Notes: a model not told the origin generated them from the letters alone. 32,308 nucleotides of DNA from Candidatus Desulfobacula maris (GCA_014383445.1 JACNHV010000198.1:1-32308), one strand, 5' to 3'; counted from the stretch's first letter, positions 8,176-15,544 are shown. A program made the numbers and translations.

Positions 8176-8614
8176 TCTCAATGATAAATTGGGATAGTTT
8201 TTTATTGGCTTTTAGAATGGTAAAGGATAACTTATTGGCTGAATCAGGCCCGAGAATTTCTGTATACTTTAAATATAAGTTTTTATAGGCAAGAGCAACA
8301 GGACTTTTTAATTCAAGACCCTTTGCAGTGGGTGAGATAAATGCAGCCTTGCCTTTGGACTTGCGGCTGACGAGTCCTTTTTTTTCCAGGGCATCTACAA
8401 AGCGGGTAATGGTGGAAGGGGTCAGGTTAAGGCGATGACTTAAGTCTTTTGGACTGATACCGGGTGTATCGTACACCAGCAGCATTAAGGATGCATGGGC
8501 AGGAGAGAGATTTAAGGAACCAAATTCTTTTTCAGCAAGTTTTAACAAATACCTTGACAGGGCATTGGTATTAAAAAACAGACAGCTTTCTAAAAAATTT
8601 TCATTGTTTTCCAT
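8168..8614 (-). CDS. MarR-family winged-helix transcriptional regulator
   Basis: The product is a 148-aa dimeric DNA-binding regulator. The winged helix spans roughly res. 35-105: SPAHASLMLLVYDTPGISPKDLSHRLNLTPSTITRFVDALEKKGLVSRK, with recognition helix TPSTITRFVDALEKKG and a wing at SKGKAAFISPT. The frame is open upstream to 8650, but ATG 8614 is chosen because GAGGTG lies 4 nt before it, and because the extra 12 codons would run through the operator-like dyad. It heads a pair with truA, an unusual partner. The dyad downstream of its promoter suggests autorepression. The ligand is unknown. Confidence 0.85.
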   Translation of the reverse strand: MENNENFLESCLFFNTNALSRYLLKLAEKEFGSLNLSPAHASLMLLVYDTPGISPKDLSHRLNLTPSTITRFVDALEKKGLVSRKSKGKAAFISPTAKGLELKSPVALAYKNLYLKYTEILGPDSANKLSFTILKANKKLSQFIIENE

Positions 8615-8630
8615 TTTCACCTCAAAAAAA

Positions 8631-8650
8631 GTATGCGGTTGCATATACAA
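8631..8650 (-). promoter_or_regulatory. Operator-like dyad for the MarR regulator
   Basis: TATGC-GGTT-GCATA (8632-8645) is a perfect 5-bp inverted repeat, and TTGCATATACAA (8639-8650) is a second, overlapping near-palindrome. Both lie between the predicted -10 and the marR start, where a MarR dimer would block transcription. Binding by this regulator is inferred. Confidence 0.45.
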
Positions 8651-8676
8651 TTATAATCTTTAAGCCCTTATGTCAA
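8650..8676 (-). promoter_or_regulatory. Promoter of the marR-truA operon
   Basis: On the minus strand a perfect TTGACA (plus 8671-8676) is followed after 15 bp by a perfect TATAAT (plus 8650-8655), about 36 bp upstream of the marR start. The spacer is two bases shorter than the optimum. Confidence 0.6.
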
Positions 8677-8680
8677 CACA

Positions 8681-8722
8681 AGAATGTTCAATCTCAATAG
8701 AAGAATGTCCATTGTCAATGGA
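8681..8722. repeat. Two-copy 21-bp imperfect tandem repeat
   Basis: AGAATGTTCAATCTCAATAG plus A (8681-8701) is followed directly by AGAATGTCCATTGTCAATGG plus A (8702-8722), 17 of 21 positions identical. The second unit contains the perfect dyad TCCATTG-T-CAATGGA (8708-8722). It lies immediately upstream of the marR promoter; two helical turns per unit would suit a regulator binding one face of DNA. Confidence 0.5.
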
Positions 8723-8740
8723 ATGGTTCCCCTTGAATCC

Positions 8741-8913
8741 GGTTGGGTGTGGATTGAGATGAATCCGATTGAATTATTCTTACAGGTTCTAAATTCCGCT
8801 GCACTAAACGGCAAAACTCGCTTCGCTCAAACACTTGCCGTTCTTAACGTTCCGCTGCATTAAGAACCTGTACAGAATAGCAATCAACGATTCCCTGCAA
8901 CCCACACCCAACC
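8741..8913. repeat. ~173-bp composite palindromic element (REP/MITE-like)
   Basis: Nested inverted repeats share one centre near 8826: GGTTGGGTGTGG (8741-8752) with CCACACCCAACC (8902-8913), ACAGGTTCT (8782-8790) with AGAACCTGT (8863-8871), and AACGGCAA (8807-8814) with TTGCCGTT (8835-8842). The ~50-bp outer arms also share GAATC and ATTCT blocks. TTCCGCTGCA occurs twice in direct orientation (8795 and 8850). The central loop holds CTCGCTTCGCTC. No open frame or clear target-site duplication was seen. The form fits a non-autonomous repeat mobilised in trans, or a structured RNA. Confidence 0.6.
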
Positions 8914-9146
8914 TCATTGGCATACCTGAGATCTAAGTCCTGTATTATGATTGCCACTGGTTAATAGAATATCTCTTTACACATATCCTAAAATATTGAT
9001 ATTGATTGGCTTATTAAATTTTAAAATGGTTATAGTTTGGATACTATTCAAATTTATATGGTATCCAGAAATATAGATCAACTTGACAATGCTGCCCTTG
9101 CACAGCACAGATTTTTATTCCGGTTAAAATTTTTAAAGGATTATAC
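8914..9146. other. Gene-free remainder of the 8615-9146 intergenic region
   Basis: Apart from the elements listed separately, the only structure seen is an inverted repeat GGATAC (9039-9044) / GTATCC (9061-9066) about 80 bp before the next gene. A TTGACA at 9083-9088 has no convincing -10 at normal spacing. No tRNA or known riboswitch consensus was recognised. Confidence 0.4.
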
Positions 9147-9476
9147 ATGTATCAATTATGTTTTTATGTGCCTGAATCACATCTTGAGAAAGTTAAAACA
9201 TCTCTTTTTGAAAAAGGTGCCGGAAAATTAGGCAATTATGACTCATGTTCATGGGAGATTGAAGGTGTCGGTCAATTCAGACCTTTACAAGGCAGCAGTC
9301 CTTTTATCGGAGATAAAAACAAGGTAGAACAGGTGCGGGAATTCAGGGTTGAAATGGTTATTCAGGATGTATACTTAAATTCGGTCCTAAGTAAGTTAGT
9401 GGAAGTTCACCCCTATGAAACACCAGCTTATAGTGTTTGGGAAGTTAAAACAATCAAAGATTTTGCAAAGACATGA
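9147..9476 (+). CDS. Stand-alone YqfO/NIF3-associated (CutA/PII-like) domain protein
   Basis: The 109-aa protein begins MYQLCFYVPESHLEKVKTSL and contains GAGKLGNYDSCSW, GVGQFRPLQGSSPFIG and the ending VHPYETPAYSVWEV. These match the ferredoxin-like (PII/CutA-type) domain inserted in YqfO-type NIF3 proteins, which also occurs as a separate protein. The flanking NIF3 metal-binding halves are absent here. HPYETP and FRP/GSSPFIG are the family's most recognisable stretches. The function is not established; a metal or small-ligand sensing role is often assumed. AAAGGA 7 nt upstream supports the ATG. The stop overlaps a doubtful downstream ORF (ATGA). Confidence 0.8.
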   Translation: MYQLCFYVPESHLEKVKTSLFEKGAGKLGNYDSCSWEIEGVGQFRPLQGSSPFIGDKNKVEQVREFRVEMVIQDVYLNSVLSKLVEVHPYETPAYSVWEVKTIKDFAKT

Positions 9477-9697
9477 TCCTCCTGGATATGGGCAAAGAGT
9501 CTGAGTATTTGACGGTAGGCAAAACACCTCTTGAAAGGATGCATAAATTACCGGCAAAGTTAGATTCCATAAGGCGAAGCAAGGAACGGGGGTCTGTTGT
9601 TTTAGAGGCTGCAAGGACCTGTCCCACAAATATGTGGGACAGGGAGAGTCAATTTTTAAAAACCTGCCTAAACCCTTGGAGTGGAGGTCTTTTCTGA
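9473..9697 (+). CDS. Doubtful small ORF (74 aa) overlapping the YqfO-like gene
   Basis: The ATG overlaps the upstream stop as ATGA, the usual sign of translational coupling. Against it, there is no clear ribosome-binding site and the codon run ATA-AGG-CGA-AGC is rich in rare-looking codons. A perfect 11-bp hairpin also runs through the frame. The protein (…LDSIRRSKERG…, three Cys) matches no family I recognise. Structured RNA or decayed coding sequence are equally possible. Confidence 0.2.
   Translation: MILLDMGKESEYLTVGKTPLERMHKLPAKLDSIRRSKERGSVVLEAARTCPTNMWDRESQFLKTCLNPWSGGLF
9618..9643 (+). other. Perfect 11-bp stem-loop, possible structured RNA
   Basis: CCTGTCCCACA (9618-9628), an AATA loop and TGTGGGACAGG (9633-9643) form a GC-rich stem in otherwise AT-rich DNA. 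No T tract follows directly, so it is not a standard terminator. GGTAGGCA (9522-) and TGCCTA (9664-) could add a 6-bp long-range helix around it. No known RNA family was recognised. Confidence 0.4.
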
Positions 9698-9775
9698 ACA
9701 ATGATCTGATTTTATTAACCGACATTCCCTCAAAGGTGCAAAAAGCATCTCTCCTGTTTACTTTTTGTTAAATCA

Positions 9776-9804
9776 TTTACACAAATCAACGGGCAACGTA
9801 TAAT
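9776..9804 (+). promoter_or_regulatory. Sigma-70 promoter of argJ
   Basis: TTTACA (9776-9781), a 17-bp spacer and a perfect TATAAT (9799-9804) lie 34 bp before the argJ start. A predicted start near 9811 would leave a short leader containing AAGGAG. Confidence 0.65.
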
Positions 9805-9837
9805 GCTTTTTCAAATTATTTTTAAGGAGTGGGCATA

Positions 9838-11007
9838 ATGAAAGGTTTTAAGTTTGCCGGCATTTGTGCTGGAATTAAAAAAAATGGTGGAAAAGACCTG
9901 GGACTTATATATTGTCAGAAGCCGGCGGCGGCGGCAGCTTTATTTACAAGAAACAAGGTGATGGCAGCACCAGTGCTTCTGGGCAAAGAAAAAATAAAAA
10001 AGGGATTTGTCCAGGCTGTTCTTGTGAACAGCGGCAATGCCAATTGCTTTACAGGAAAAAAAGGAATTGAAGATGCCATTGCATGTTCAAAATTGATAGG
10101 GGATTGTCTTGATATTGGTGAAGATCTTGTTCTGGTATCCTCAACAGGTGTCATTGGTGCAAATCTTCCCATGGATAAATTTGAGGCTGGAATTCCAGAA
10201 ATTGTCAGACATCTTTCTTTTGAGAGCATGGATGATTTTGCTGATGCCATCCTGACAACAGATACCAATCGGAAAATTTTAAAAAAAATCGGGGAAATTG
10301 GGAACAAAATATTTTCAATCGTGGGGATTGCAAAAGGCTCTGGTATGATTCGACCGGATATGGCCACCATGCTGGCATTCATTTGCACGGATGTTGATAT
10401 TTCACCACAGAATTTAAAAATGTGTTTAAGCGCTGCCAATGAAAAGTCTTTTAACCGGATTACAATTGATGGCGATACCAGTACCAATGATACGCTTTTG
10501 GCCCTTGCAAACGGTAGTTCAGGAGTTAAAATTAATGATATAGATTCTAAAATAGTATTTCAAAATGCTCTTGATGAGGTCTGTTTTCAACTTGCTAAAA
10601 TGGTTGTCAAAGACGGGGAGGGTGCCACCAAGTTTGTACAGATTATTGTCAAAGGTGCACAAACAAAACAGGATGCATTTAAAGCATCGGAAGCTATTGC
10701 CCATTCCAATCTGGTTAAGACAGCTATTTATGGAGAAGATCCTAACTGGGGAAGAATCACGGCGGCTGCCGGCCGGTCAGGTGCCCATGTAGTTCCTGAA
10801 AAGATGGATCTTTTTTTTGATGACCAGCCTTTGGTTTTAAAGGGCAATTGGATGGGGGCAGAAGCTGAAAAAAAGACTGCCCAGATTATGAAAAAATCTG
10901 AAATCGCAATTACCCTGGATCTTAACCTTGGGCAAGAGACAGATTCTTTCTTTTTTTGTGACTTTAGTGAAAATTATGTAAAAATCAATGCGGAATACAG
11001 ATCGTAA
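9838..11007 (+). CDS. argJ: Glutamate N-acetyltransferase / amino-acid acetyltransferase ArgJ
   Basis: ArgJ moves the acetyl group from N-acetylornithine to glutamate, closing the cyclic arginine pathway; some forms also use acetyl-CoA. The 389-aa protein has NSGNANCFTGKKG (64-76), SSTGVIGANLPMDK (101-114, oxyanion-hole Thr/Gly), and KGSGMIRPDMATMLAF (166-181). In the last motif, autocleavage before Thr 177 would yield the alpha and beta chains, with Thr as nucleophile. GEDPNWGRI and the terminal CDFSENYVKINAEYRS are family-typical. ATG 9838 is preferred over GTG 9829, which lies within the AAGGAG ribosome-binding site. A pseudouridine synthase gene begins 1 nt after its stop. Confidence 0.96.
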   Translation: MKGFKFAGICAGIKKNGGKDLGLIYCQKPAAAAALFTRNKVMAAPVLLGKEKIKKGFVQAVLVNSGNANCFTGKKGIEDAIACSKLIGDCLDIGEDLVLVSSTGVIGANLPMDKFEAGIPEIVRHLSFESMDDFADAILTTDTNRKILKKIGEIGNKIFSIVGIAKGSGMIRPDMATMLAFICTDVDISPQNLKMCLSAANEKSFNRITIDGDTSTNDTLLALANGSSGVKINDIDSKIVFQNALDEVCFQLAKMVVKDGEGATKFVQIIVKGAQTKQDAFKASEAIAHSNLVKTAIYGEDPNWGRITAAAGRSGAHVVPEKMDLFFDDQPLVLKGNWMGAEAEKKTAQIMKKSEIAITLDLNLGQETDSFFFCDFSENYVKINAEYRS

Positions 11008-11008
11008 C

Positions 11009-11716
11009 ATGAGGCTTCAAAAATACCTGGCCCATGCAGGGCTTTGCTCCAGAAGAAAAGCAGAAGAGCATATTTTAGACGGCCGGGTAAAAGTCAACAA
11101 TCAGATTGTCACAGAACTTGGAACAAAAATTGATTTAGAAAAGGACAAGGTTTTTTTTAATAATAAAGCAGTAATTTTAAAACAGGAATCACCAAAAATT
11201 TATATTGCCCTGAACAAGCCCGTGGGTTACGTATCATCCTGTTCCAGGCAGAACTCTAAAATTGTCCTTGATCTTATAAACGTTGATGAGCGGGTGTATC
11301 CTGTGGGGCGACTTGATAAAGATTCCAACGGACTTTTACTGTTAACCAATGATGGAGATCTTCACAATAAATTATCCCATCCCTCTTTTAACCATGAAAA
11401 AGAGTATGTTGTGACAACTGTTTATCCCATATCTGAAACGGGCTTAAAAAATATGGCACAGGGCATTGTCATTGACAATGTCATCACGAGAAAGGCAAAA
11501 GTAAAACGCCTCTCAAAAAGTAAATTCAATATTGTTTTAAAACAGGGAAAAAACCGCCAGATTCGCAAAATGGTGGGGGAAATAGGGAACAAGGTTGATA
11601 CATTAAAAAGAATCAGAATAGCCAATATCAACCTTGGAAATTTAGAAGAAGGAAAATGGCGCTATTTAACCCATAAAGAGATAGAAAGGCTGTTACAGAA
11701 AAATGTAGTTCCGTAA
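11009..11716 (+). CDS. rluB: RsuA/RluB-family rRNA pseudouridine synthase
   Basis: The 235-aa enzyme has an N-terminal S4 RNA-binding domain (MRLQKYLAHAGLCSRRKAEEHI…GRVKVN) and a catalytic domain with VGRLDKDSNGLLLLTNDG, in which Asp 103 is the catalytic residue. LKQGKNRQIRKM is the conserved C-terminal motif. RluB would modify 23S U2605 and RsuA 16S U516; sequence alone favours RluB/RsuA without separating them, so the symbol is tentative. ATG 11009 is chosen over 10988 (inside argJ) because MRLQKYLA is the normal N terminus. Only a weak GGAA precedes it, so coupling to argJ is likely. The 3' end lies 15 bp from convergent trpS. Confidence 0.85.
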   Translation: MRLQKYLAHAGLCSRRKAEEHILDGRVKVNNQIVTELGTKIDLEKDKVFFNNKAVILKQESPKIYIALNKPVGYVSSCSRQNSKIVLDLINVDERVYPVGRLDKDSNGLLLLTNDGDLHNKLSHPSFNHEKEYVVTTVYPISETGLKNMAQGIVIDNVITRKAKVKRLSKSKFNIVLKQGKNRQIRKMVGEIGNKVDTLKRIRIANINLGNLEEGKWRYLTHKEIERLLQKNVVP

Positions 11717-11722
11717 CAGTCT
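11687..11722. terminator. Stem-loop between convergent rluB and trpS
   Basis: AGGCTGTTAC (11687-11696) pairs with GTAACAGTCT (11713-11722), 10 bp with one G-U pair and a 16-nt loop; the rluB stop codon lies inside the stem. No T run follows on the plus strand, but the minus-strand continuation TTCTATCTCTTT is T-rich, so it may serve trpS. Confidence 0.35.
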
Positions 11723-11731
11723 GTCGAACAA

Positions 11732-12742
11732 TTAACCAATTGATTGAATTCCAATAGTTTTTCTTATTTTTTCAAGAAACGGCACGGAAAATTCTCTTGC
11801 TTTTATTGCACCTTTTTTAAGTATTACATCAATATCAAATGGATTTTTCATAAGTTCTTCATAGGTTTTTCTTGGATTTTTCAATATTTCGTCAATATAT
11901 TCAAACAGCTCCTGTTTCATGGTTCCCCATGCAATTCCTTTTCTGTAACGCTCGGCTAGTTCCATTGTTTCTGATTCACTTGCAAAGGCCTTGTATATAG
12001 AAAAAAGAATGCAGGTATCTGGATCTTTGGGTTCATCAGGTCCAAGGGAATTGGTTTTTATTTTCATTATCATTTTTTTAAGATTTTTTTGTGTGTCAAA
12101 CAAAGGAATAAAATTATTATAGCTTTTACTCATCTTACGTCCGTCAAGACCTGAGAGCACAGCAGAACTCTCATCCACAACAACTTCGGGAAGAATAAAC
12201 AATTTTTTATAAACATGATTAAATCTTGCTGCAATATCTCTTGTCATTTCAAGATGCTGAACCTGGTCTTTTCCAACAGGTACTTTTCTGGCATTAAACA
12301 TCAGAATATCTGCAGCCATAAGTATTGGATATGAAAAAAGGCCCATGGTTATGCCTTGCTCAAGGTCCTTATGCCCTTGTTCTTGATTTTGCTCTATGGA
12401 TGCTTTGTAGGCATGGGCTCTATTCATCAACCCTTTGGCAGTAACGCTGGTAAGAATCCATGTCAGTTCCGGTATTTCAGGAATATCTGACTGCCGGTAA
12501 AAAACACAGTTTTCATAATCCAGTCCTAAAGCGATCCATGCAGCTGCTATTTCAAGGGCTGATTGTTTTCTTAAGCCAGGGTCATAATTCTTAATCAAAG
12601 AATGATAATCTGCAAGAAAATAATAGGATACAAGGTCTGGATTCTTACTTGTTTCAACTGCCGGGCGAATGGCACCGACATAATTGCCAAGGTGAGGGGT
12701 TCCGCTGGTTGTGATGCCCGTTAAATAATCTGCGTTCTTCAT
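11732..12742 (-). CDS. trpS: Tryptophanyl-tRNA synthetase
   Basis: This class I synthetase charges tRNA-Trp. The 336-aa length is normal. The HIGH-type signature is PHLGN (16-20) and the second signature is an exact KMSKS (203-207). VPVGKDQVQHLEMTRDIAARFN and LMAADILMF are typical TrpRS stretches. ATG 12742 is chosen because AGGA stands 10 nt before it; a TTG two codons earlier is less well placed. It lies 60 bp downstream of the DHH-CBS-nucleotidyltransferase gene on the same strand, so they probably share a transcript with a tRNA-maturation theme. Confidence 0.96.
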   Translation of the reverse strand: MKNADYLTGITTSGTPHLGNYVGAIRPAVETSKNPDLVSYYFLADYHSLIKNYDPGLRKQSALEIAAAWIALGLDYENCVFYRQSDIPEIPELTWILTSVTAKGLMNRAHAYKASIEQNQEQGHKDLEQGITMGLFSYPILMAADILMFNARKVPVGKDQVQHLEMTRDIAARFNHVYKKLFILPEVVVDESSAVLSGLDGRKMSKSYNNFIPLFDTQKNLKKMIMKIKTNSLGPDEPKDPDTCILFSIYKAFASESETMELAERYRKGIAWGTMKQELFEYIDEILKNPRKTYEELMKNPFDIDVILKKGAIKAREFSVPFLEKIRKTIGIQSIG

Positions 12743-12802
12743 GTTCAATAATTCCTGAAATAAATGGTTTTTGAATATTGGGAATTAACAAAAAGTTGTG
12801 AG

Positions 12803-15481
12803 TTAATCAATAAGTTTGTTTTTCTTTGCATACTCTGTGGCAAACTTGATTTCGTCTTTTTTTGTTTTTAATTGCCCATCCAGTTTGGCGTTTAATACCT
12901 GGTTTAAGATGGTGGTAAAAACAGGGCCGGGTGCTATACCTATTTTCAATAAATCTCTGCCTTTAATATAAGGTTTTATATTTCTTTGGTGCGTATAAAA
13001 ATTAGAAATGGCTTTTTTAATGTCTTCATTTTTACAAAGGGCCATCATGTATAAAATATATTCTGTCTTAAAATTAATGAGCGCCCAATAAAGATCCTGC
13101 TTTGAAATAGGATATGATGAATTCTCCAGCAATAATAATTGTTTTTCAGCCTTATATCTCATATCAAAAAGGATACCATGCTCTTTTAGCGGAACATTGA
13201 GTCTTTTGCAGATTTTTTCACACACATTAAAAGAACACCGGTTCAATAGAGCCATAAAGTAAACAGACCATCTTGGATATTGCTCATCAACATACAAAAG
13301 ATCATGCCAGGACAAAATCTTATTCACAGACTCAAACAATTGATAAGTATTGGGGATAATGGTCAGATTTTTATGAAGAACTTTTTCAAGGCCATAGGCC
13401 TCCATTGTTCTAATGGCGGGAATTGGGTTTTCCTCTTCAAAGATTTGTTTTAATTCCGATAATACCCGAAGGCCGCTTAAATTCTTAAAACAATCTATCC
13501 TAATGGCATTTTGAATTAAATTGGAGGTTACTTTTCCAATTGTAAATCCAAACCGGTTTGAAAATTTAATTGCTCTGAAAATACGTGTGGGGTCTTCAAC
13601 AAAACTTAAATTATGAATTATTCTAATTGTTTTATCTTTTAGATCCCTGGTGGCACCAAAATAATCTATCATGGTCCCAAAATTACCCGGATTCAGACTG
13701 ATCGCCAAAGTATTGATGGTAAAATCCCGTCGGGCAAGGTCAAGTTTTATTGAGCTTTTTTCAACAATGGGCAGGGCTGCAGGCATGGTATAATATTCTA
13801 ACCTTGCAGAGGCAACATCAATTTTAAAATGATCCGGGAAAATAATGACGGCAGTACCAAATTTTCTATGGGTATTAATTCTGCAGCCTTCTTTTTGGGC
13901 AAAGACTTTGGCAAATTCAATCCCGTCGCCTTCAACAACAATATCAATATCCTCGATTTGTCGATGCAGTAAAAGGTCTCTTACAAATCCTCCTACAACA
14001 AACATATTAAACCCCAGTTCATTGCCAATTTGACCAATTTTCAGAAGAAGTTGTTTTATCCGGTTATCGAGTCGTTGATACAGAATATTTTCAATCTGTC
14101 GTTTCTTGGCATTTTTTTTAATACCCGGCTCAGTGTCATTTTTTTTGAGTGTTTTGTTATGTTGAACCAGGTAATTGAGCAGGTCAGTCCGGGTGATAAC
14201 GCCTTTAATCAATCCATTGTCTATAACAGGTAAAATTCTGTGTTTTCCTTCAATAATTATATTTTCAATCTGGGACACATCAGCATCAGATGAAATATAG
14301 CGGGTTTCTGAATTCATGTATTCTTTAACGGGAAGGTGGGACAGATTGTGATATATTGTTTTTTCTATTACTTGTCGTGTAATATATCCTTCATAGGAAT
14401 TTTTATTTTTATCCACCACCAATAATGAATTTATATTATACCTTGTCATCAGGTTGCCGGCTTTTTTACAGTCAGTACCAGGCTCAACAGTGATGGCAGG
14501 CGAGGCCATCAAGTGATTTGCTATTTTAATACTCTTTACTTCTTTTTGAAGCCTTTCAATTAGCTTGTGCTCAACCTGTGCCAGGGTCTGATTATCAACC
14601 TTTGCATAAGCTGCATAAGAATGGCCGCCCCCGCCAAATCCTGAAAGGATTTTACCCACGTCAACCTCTGGTATCCTGTTTCTTGCAATAATATTAATTT
14701 TATTGTCCATTAACACAACGGCAAAAAAGATATCAAGGCTTTCCATCCTGACAATCTTTTGAACAATTGCTGCCAGATCAATAATATATGTTGGTGAAGA
14801 AATAACAGATATATGAATATCAACCCCATTTATTTTATGGAGGGTCATTTCGTTTAACAATTCATTCAACCATGTTACCTGTTCGGATTTGATTTCTTTA
14901 ACAACAAAACTGACGATGGTATTCAGATTGGCTCCGCAGGATAAGAGAAAGGCCGCCTGTTCAAGGTCTTCTTTTGTAGTGGAGGAGTAAGTAAATGATC
15001 CTGTATCCTCATATATTCCCAATGCCATGATCGTTGCTTCTTCAGGGCTGGGAACAATTTTTTTTTCCTGTAACAATGCACTTAATATAGTTGTTGTAGC
15101 ACCGGTTTGCCTGATAATTTCAAAAGATCCTGTTACATCGCCTTCCATTGATGGATGATGGTCATAAATGTCTATTTTAAGGTTGTTTTTATTGAATAAC
15201 TCAGATACATGGGGCAATCTGCTTTTTTGTCTTGTGTCAACCAGCACCAGCCTTGATGTCTTGGAAAAATCTATGGAACCCTGGTCTGCCATATTAAATA
15301 AATAACTTGTAGAACTGATAAAAAAGTCGCGCAAACTTTTTTCCTGTGACCCGGGAAAAATAATAACCGAGCCTGGATATAATTTTTGAGCTGCAAGCAT
15401 GGATGCAACAGCATCAAAATCTGTATTAACATGACTGGTAATAATGGTTGTGGCCTTAATCAGTTTCTTTTTTTTAGTCAA
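12803..15481 (-). CDS. DHH/DHHA1-CBS-tRNA nucleotidyltransferase (A-adding / poly(A) polymerase type) fusion
   Basis: The 892-aa multidomain protein has three parts. A DHH phosphoesterase domain carries SHVNTDFDAVAS (16-27), VDTRQ, DHHP (107-110) and IYEDTGSF (156-163), followed by DHHA1 with GGGGH (283-287). Two CBS domains span about 320-440. A class II nucleotidyltransferase head has GGFVRD (497-502), EDIDIVVEGDG with the metal-binding DxD (511-513), RRDFTIN (584-590) and EDPTR (629-633) matching EDxxR, then an RNA-binding helical tail. Aquifex-like bacteria with split CC- and A-adding enzymes encode proteins of this architecture; sequence here cannot tell A-adding, CCA-adding or poly(A) activity apart. 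The start is TTG, supported by AGGAG 8 nt upstream. The unit continues into trpS. Confidence 0.9.
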   Translation of the reverse strand: MTKKKKLIKATTIITSHVNTDFDAVASMLAAQKLYPGSVIIFPGSQEKSLRDFFISSTSYLFNMADQGSIDFSKTSRLVLVDTRQKSRLPHVSELFNKNNLKIDIYDHHPSMEGDVTGSFEIIRQTGATTTILSALLQEKKIVPSPEEATIMALGIYEDTGSFTYSSTTKEDLEQAAFLLSCGANLNTIVSFVVKEIKSEQVTWLNELLNEMTLHKINGVDIHISVISSPTYIIDLAAIVQKIVRMESLDIFFAVVLMDNKINIIARNRIPEVDVGKILSGFGGGGHSYAAYAKVDNQTLAQVEHKLIERLQKEVKSIKIANHLMASPAITVEPGTDCKKAGNLMTRYNINSLLVVDKNKNSYEGYITRQVIEKTIYHNLSHLPVKEYMNSETRYISSDADVSQIENIIIEGKHRILPVIDNGLIKGVITRTDLLNYLVQHNKTLKKNDTEPGIKKNAKKRQIENILYQRLDNRIKQLLLKIGQIGNELGFNMFVVGGFVRDLLLHRQIEDIDIVVEGDGIEFAKVFAQKEGCRINTHRKFGTAVIIFPDHFKIDVASARLEYYTMPAALPIVEKSSIKLDLARRDFTINTLAISLNPGNFGTMIDYFGATRDLKDKTIRIIHNLSFVEDPTRIFRAIKFSNRFGFTIGKVTSNLIQNAIRIDCFKNLSGLRVLSELKQIFEEENPIPAIRTMEAYGLEKVLHKNLTIIPNTYQLFESVNKILSWHDLLYVDEQYPRWSVYFMALLNRCSFNVCEKICKRLNVPLKEHGILFDMRYKAEKQLLLLENSSYPISKQDLYWALINFKTEYILYMMALCKNEDIKKAISNFYTHQRNIKPYIKGRDLLKIGIAPGPVFTTILNQVLNAKLDGQLKTKKDEIKFATEYAKKNKLID

Positions 15482-15515
15482 AGGATAACTCCTGTTGTAA
15501 TCAATTGATAAAATT

Positions 15516-15544
15516 TATATAGTATATTTGTATTGATTTTACAA
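15516..15544 (-). promoter_or_regulatory. Candidate promoter for the DHH-nucleotidyltransferase / trpS unit
   Basis: On the minus strand TTGTAA (plus 15539-15544), a 17-bp spacer and TATATA (plus 15516-15521) precede the TTG start by ~35 bp. The region is a 135-bp divergent promoter area shared with pilC, for which no convincing promoter was found. Confidence 0.4.

Noticed and set aside
8651-9146. CRISPR array or integron attC site in the repeat-rich intergenic region.
   Set aside because: The repeats are nested palindromes plus a single 21-bp duplication, not regularly spaced direct repeats, and no cas gene or integrase is present.
9037-9231. A plus-strand open frame overlapping the start of the YqfO-like gene.
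   Set aside because: It has no ribosome-binding site and no family similarity, and it is out of frame with the well-supported gene at 9147.
9515-9600. GGCAAAAC…TTGAAAGG…GGCAAAG resembling a GEMM (c-di-GMP-I) riboswitch.
   Set aside because: The defining GACGCAAAGCC block and the distal GGGTTACCG-type strand are absent, and the element would not sit in a normal leader position.
9473-9697. Resemblance of the small ORF (LP…EAARTCPTNMW) to the N-terminal EAxCPNxWEC region of lipoyl synthase.
   Set aside because: Spacing from LP to EA is wrong, and the downstream CxxxCxxC radical-SAM motif and all other LipA sequence are missing; probably chance.
9477-9830. Possible RNase P RNA, 6S RNA, SRP RNA or tmRNA gene.
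   Set aside because: None of the universally conserved blocks (for example GAGGAAAGTCC for RNase P, or the SRP GGAAGGAAGCAG) was found on either strand.
9915-10487. A 190-codon open frame on the minus strand inside argJ.
   Set aside because: argJ has unmistakable motifs on the plus strand across the same bases; the reverse product is low-complexity Ser/Pro/Ile-rich with no family features, a codon shadow.
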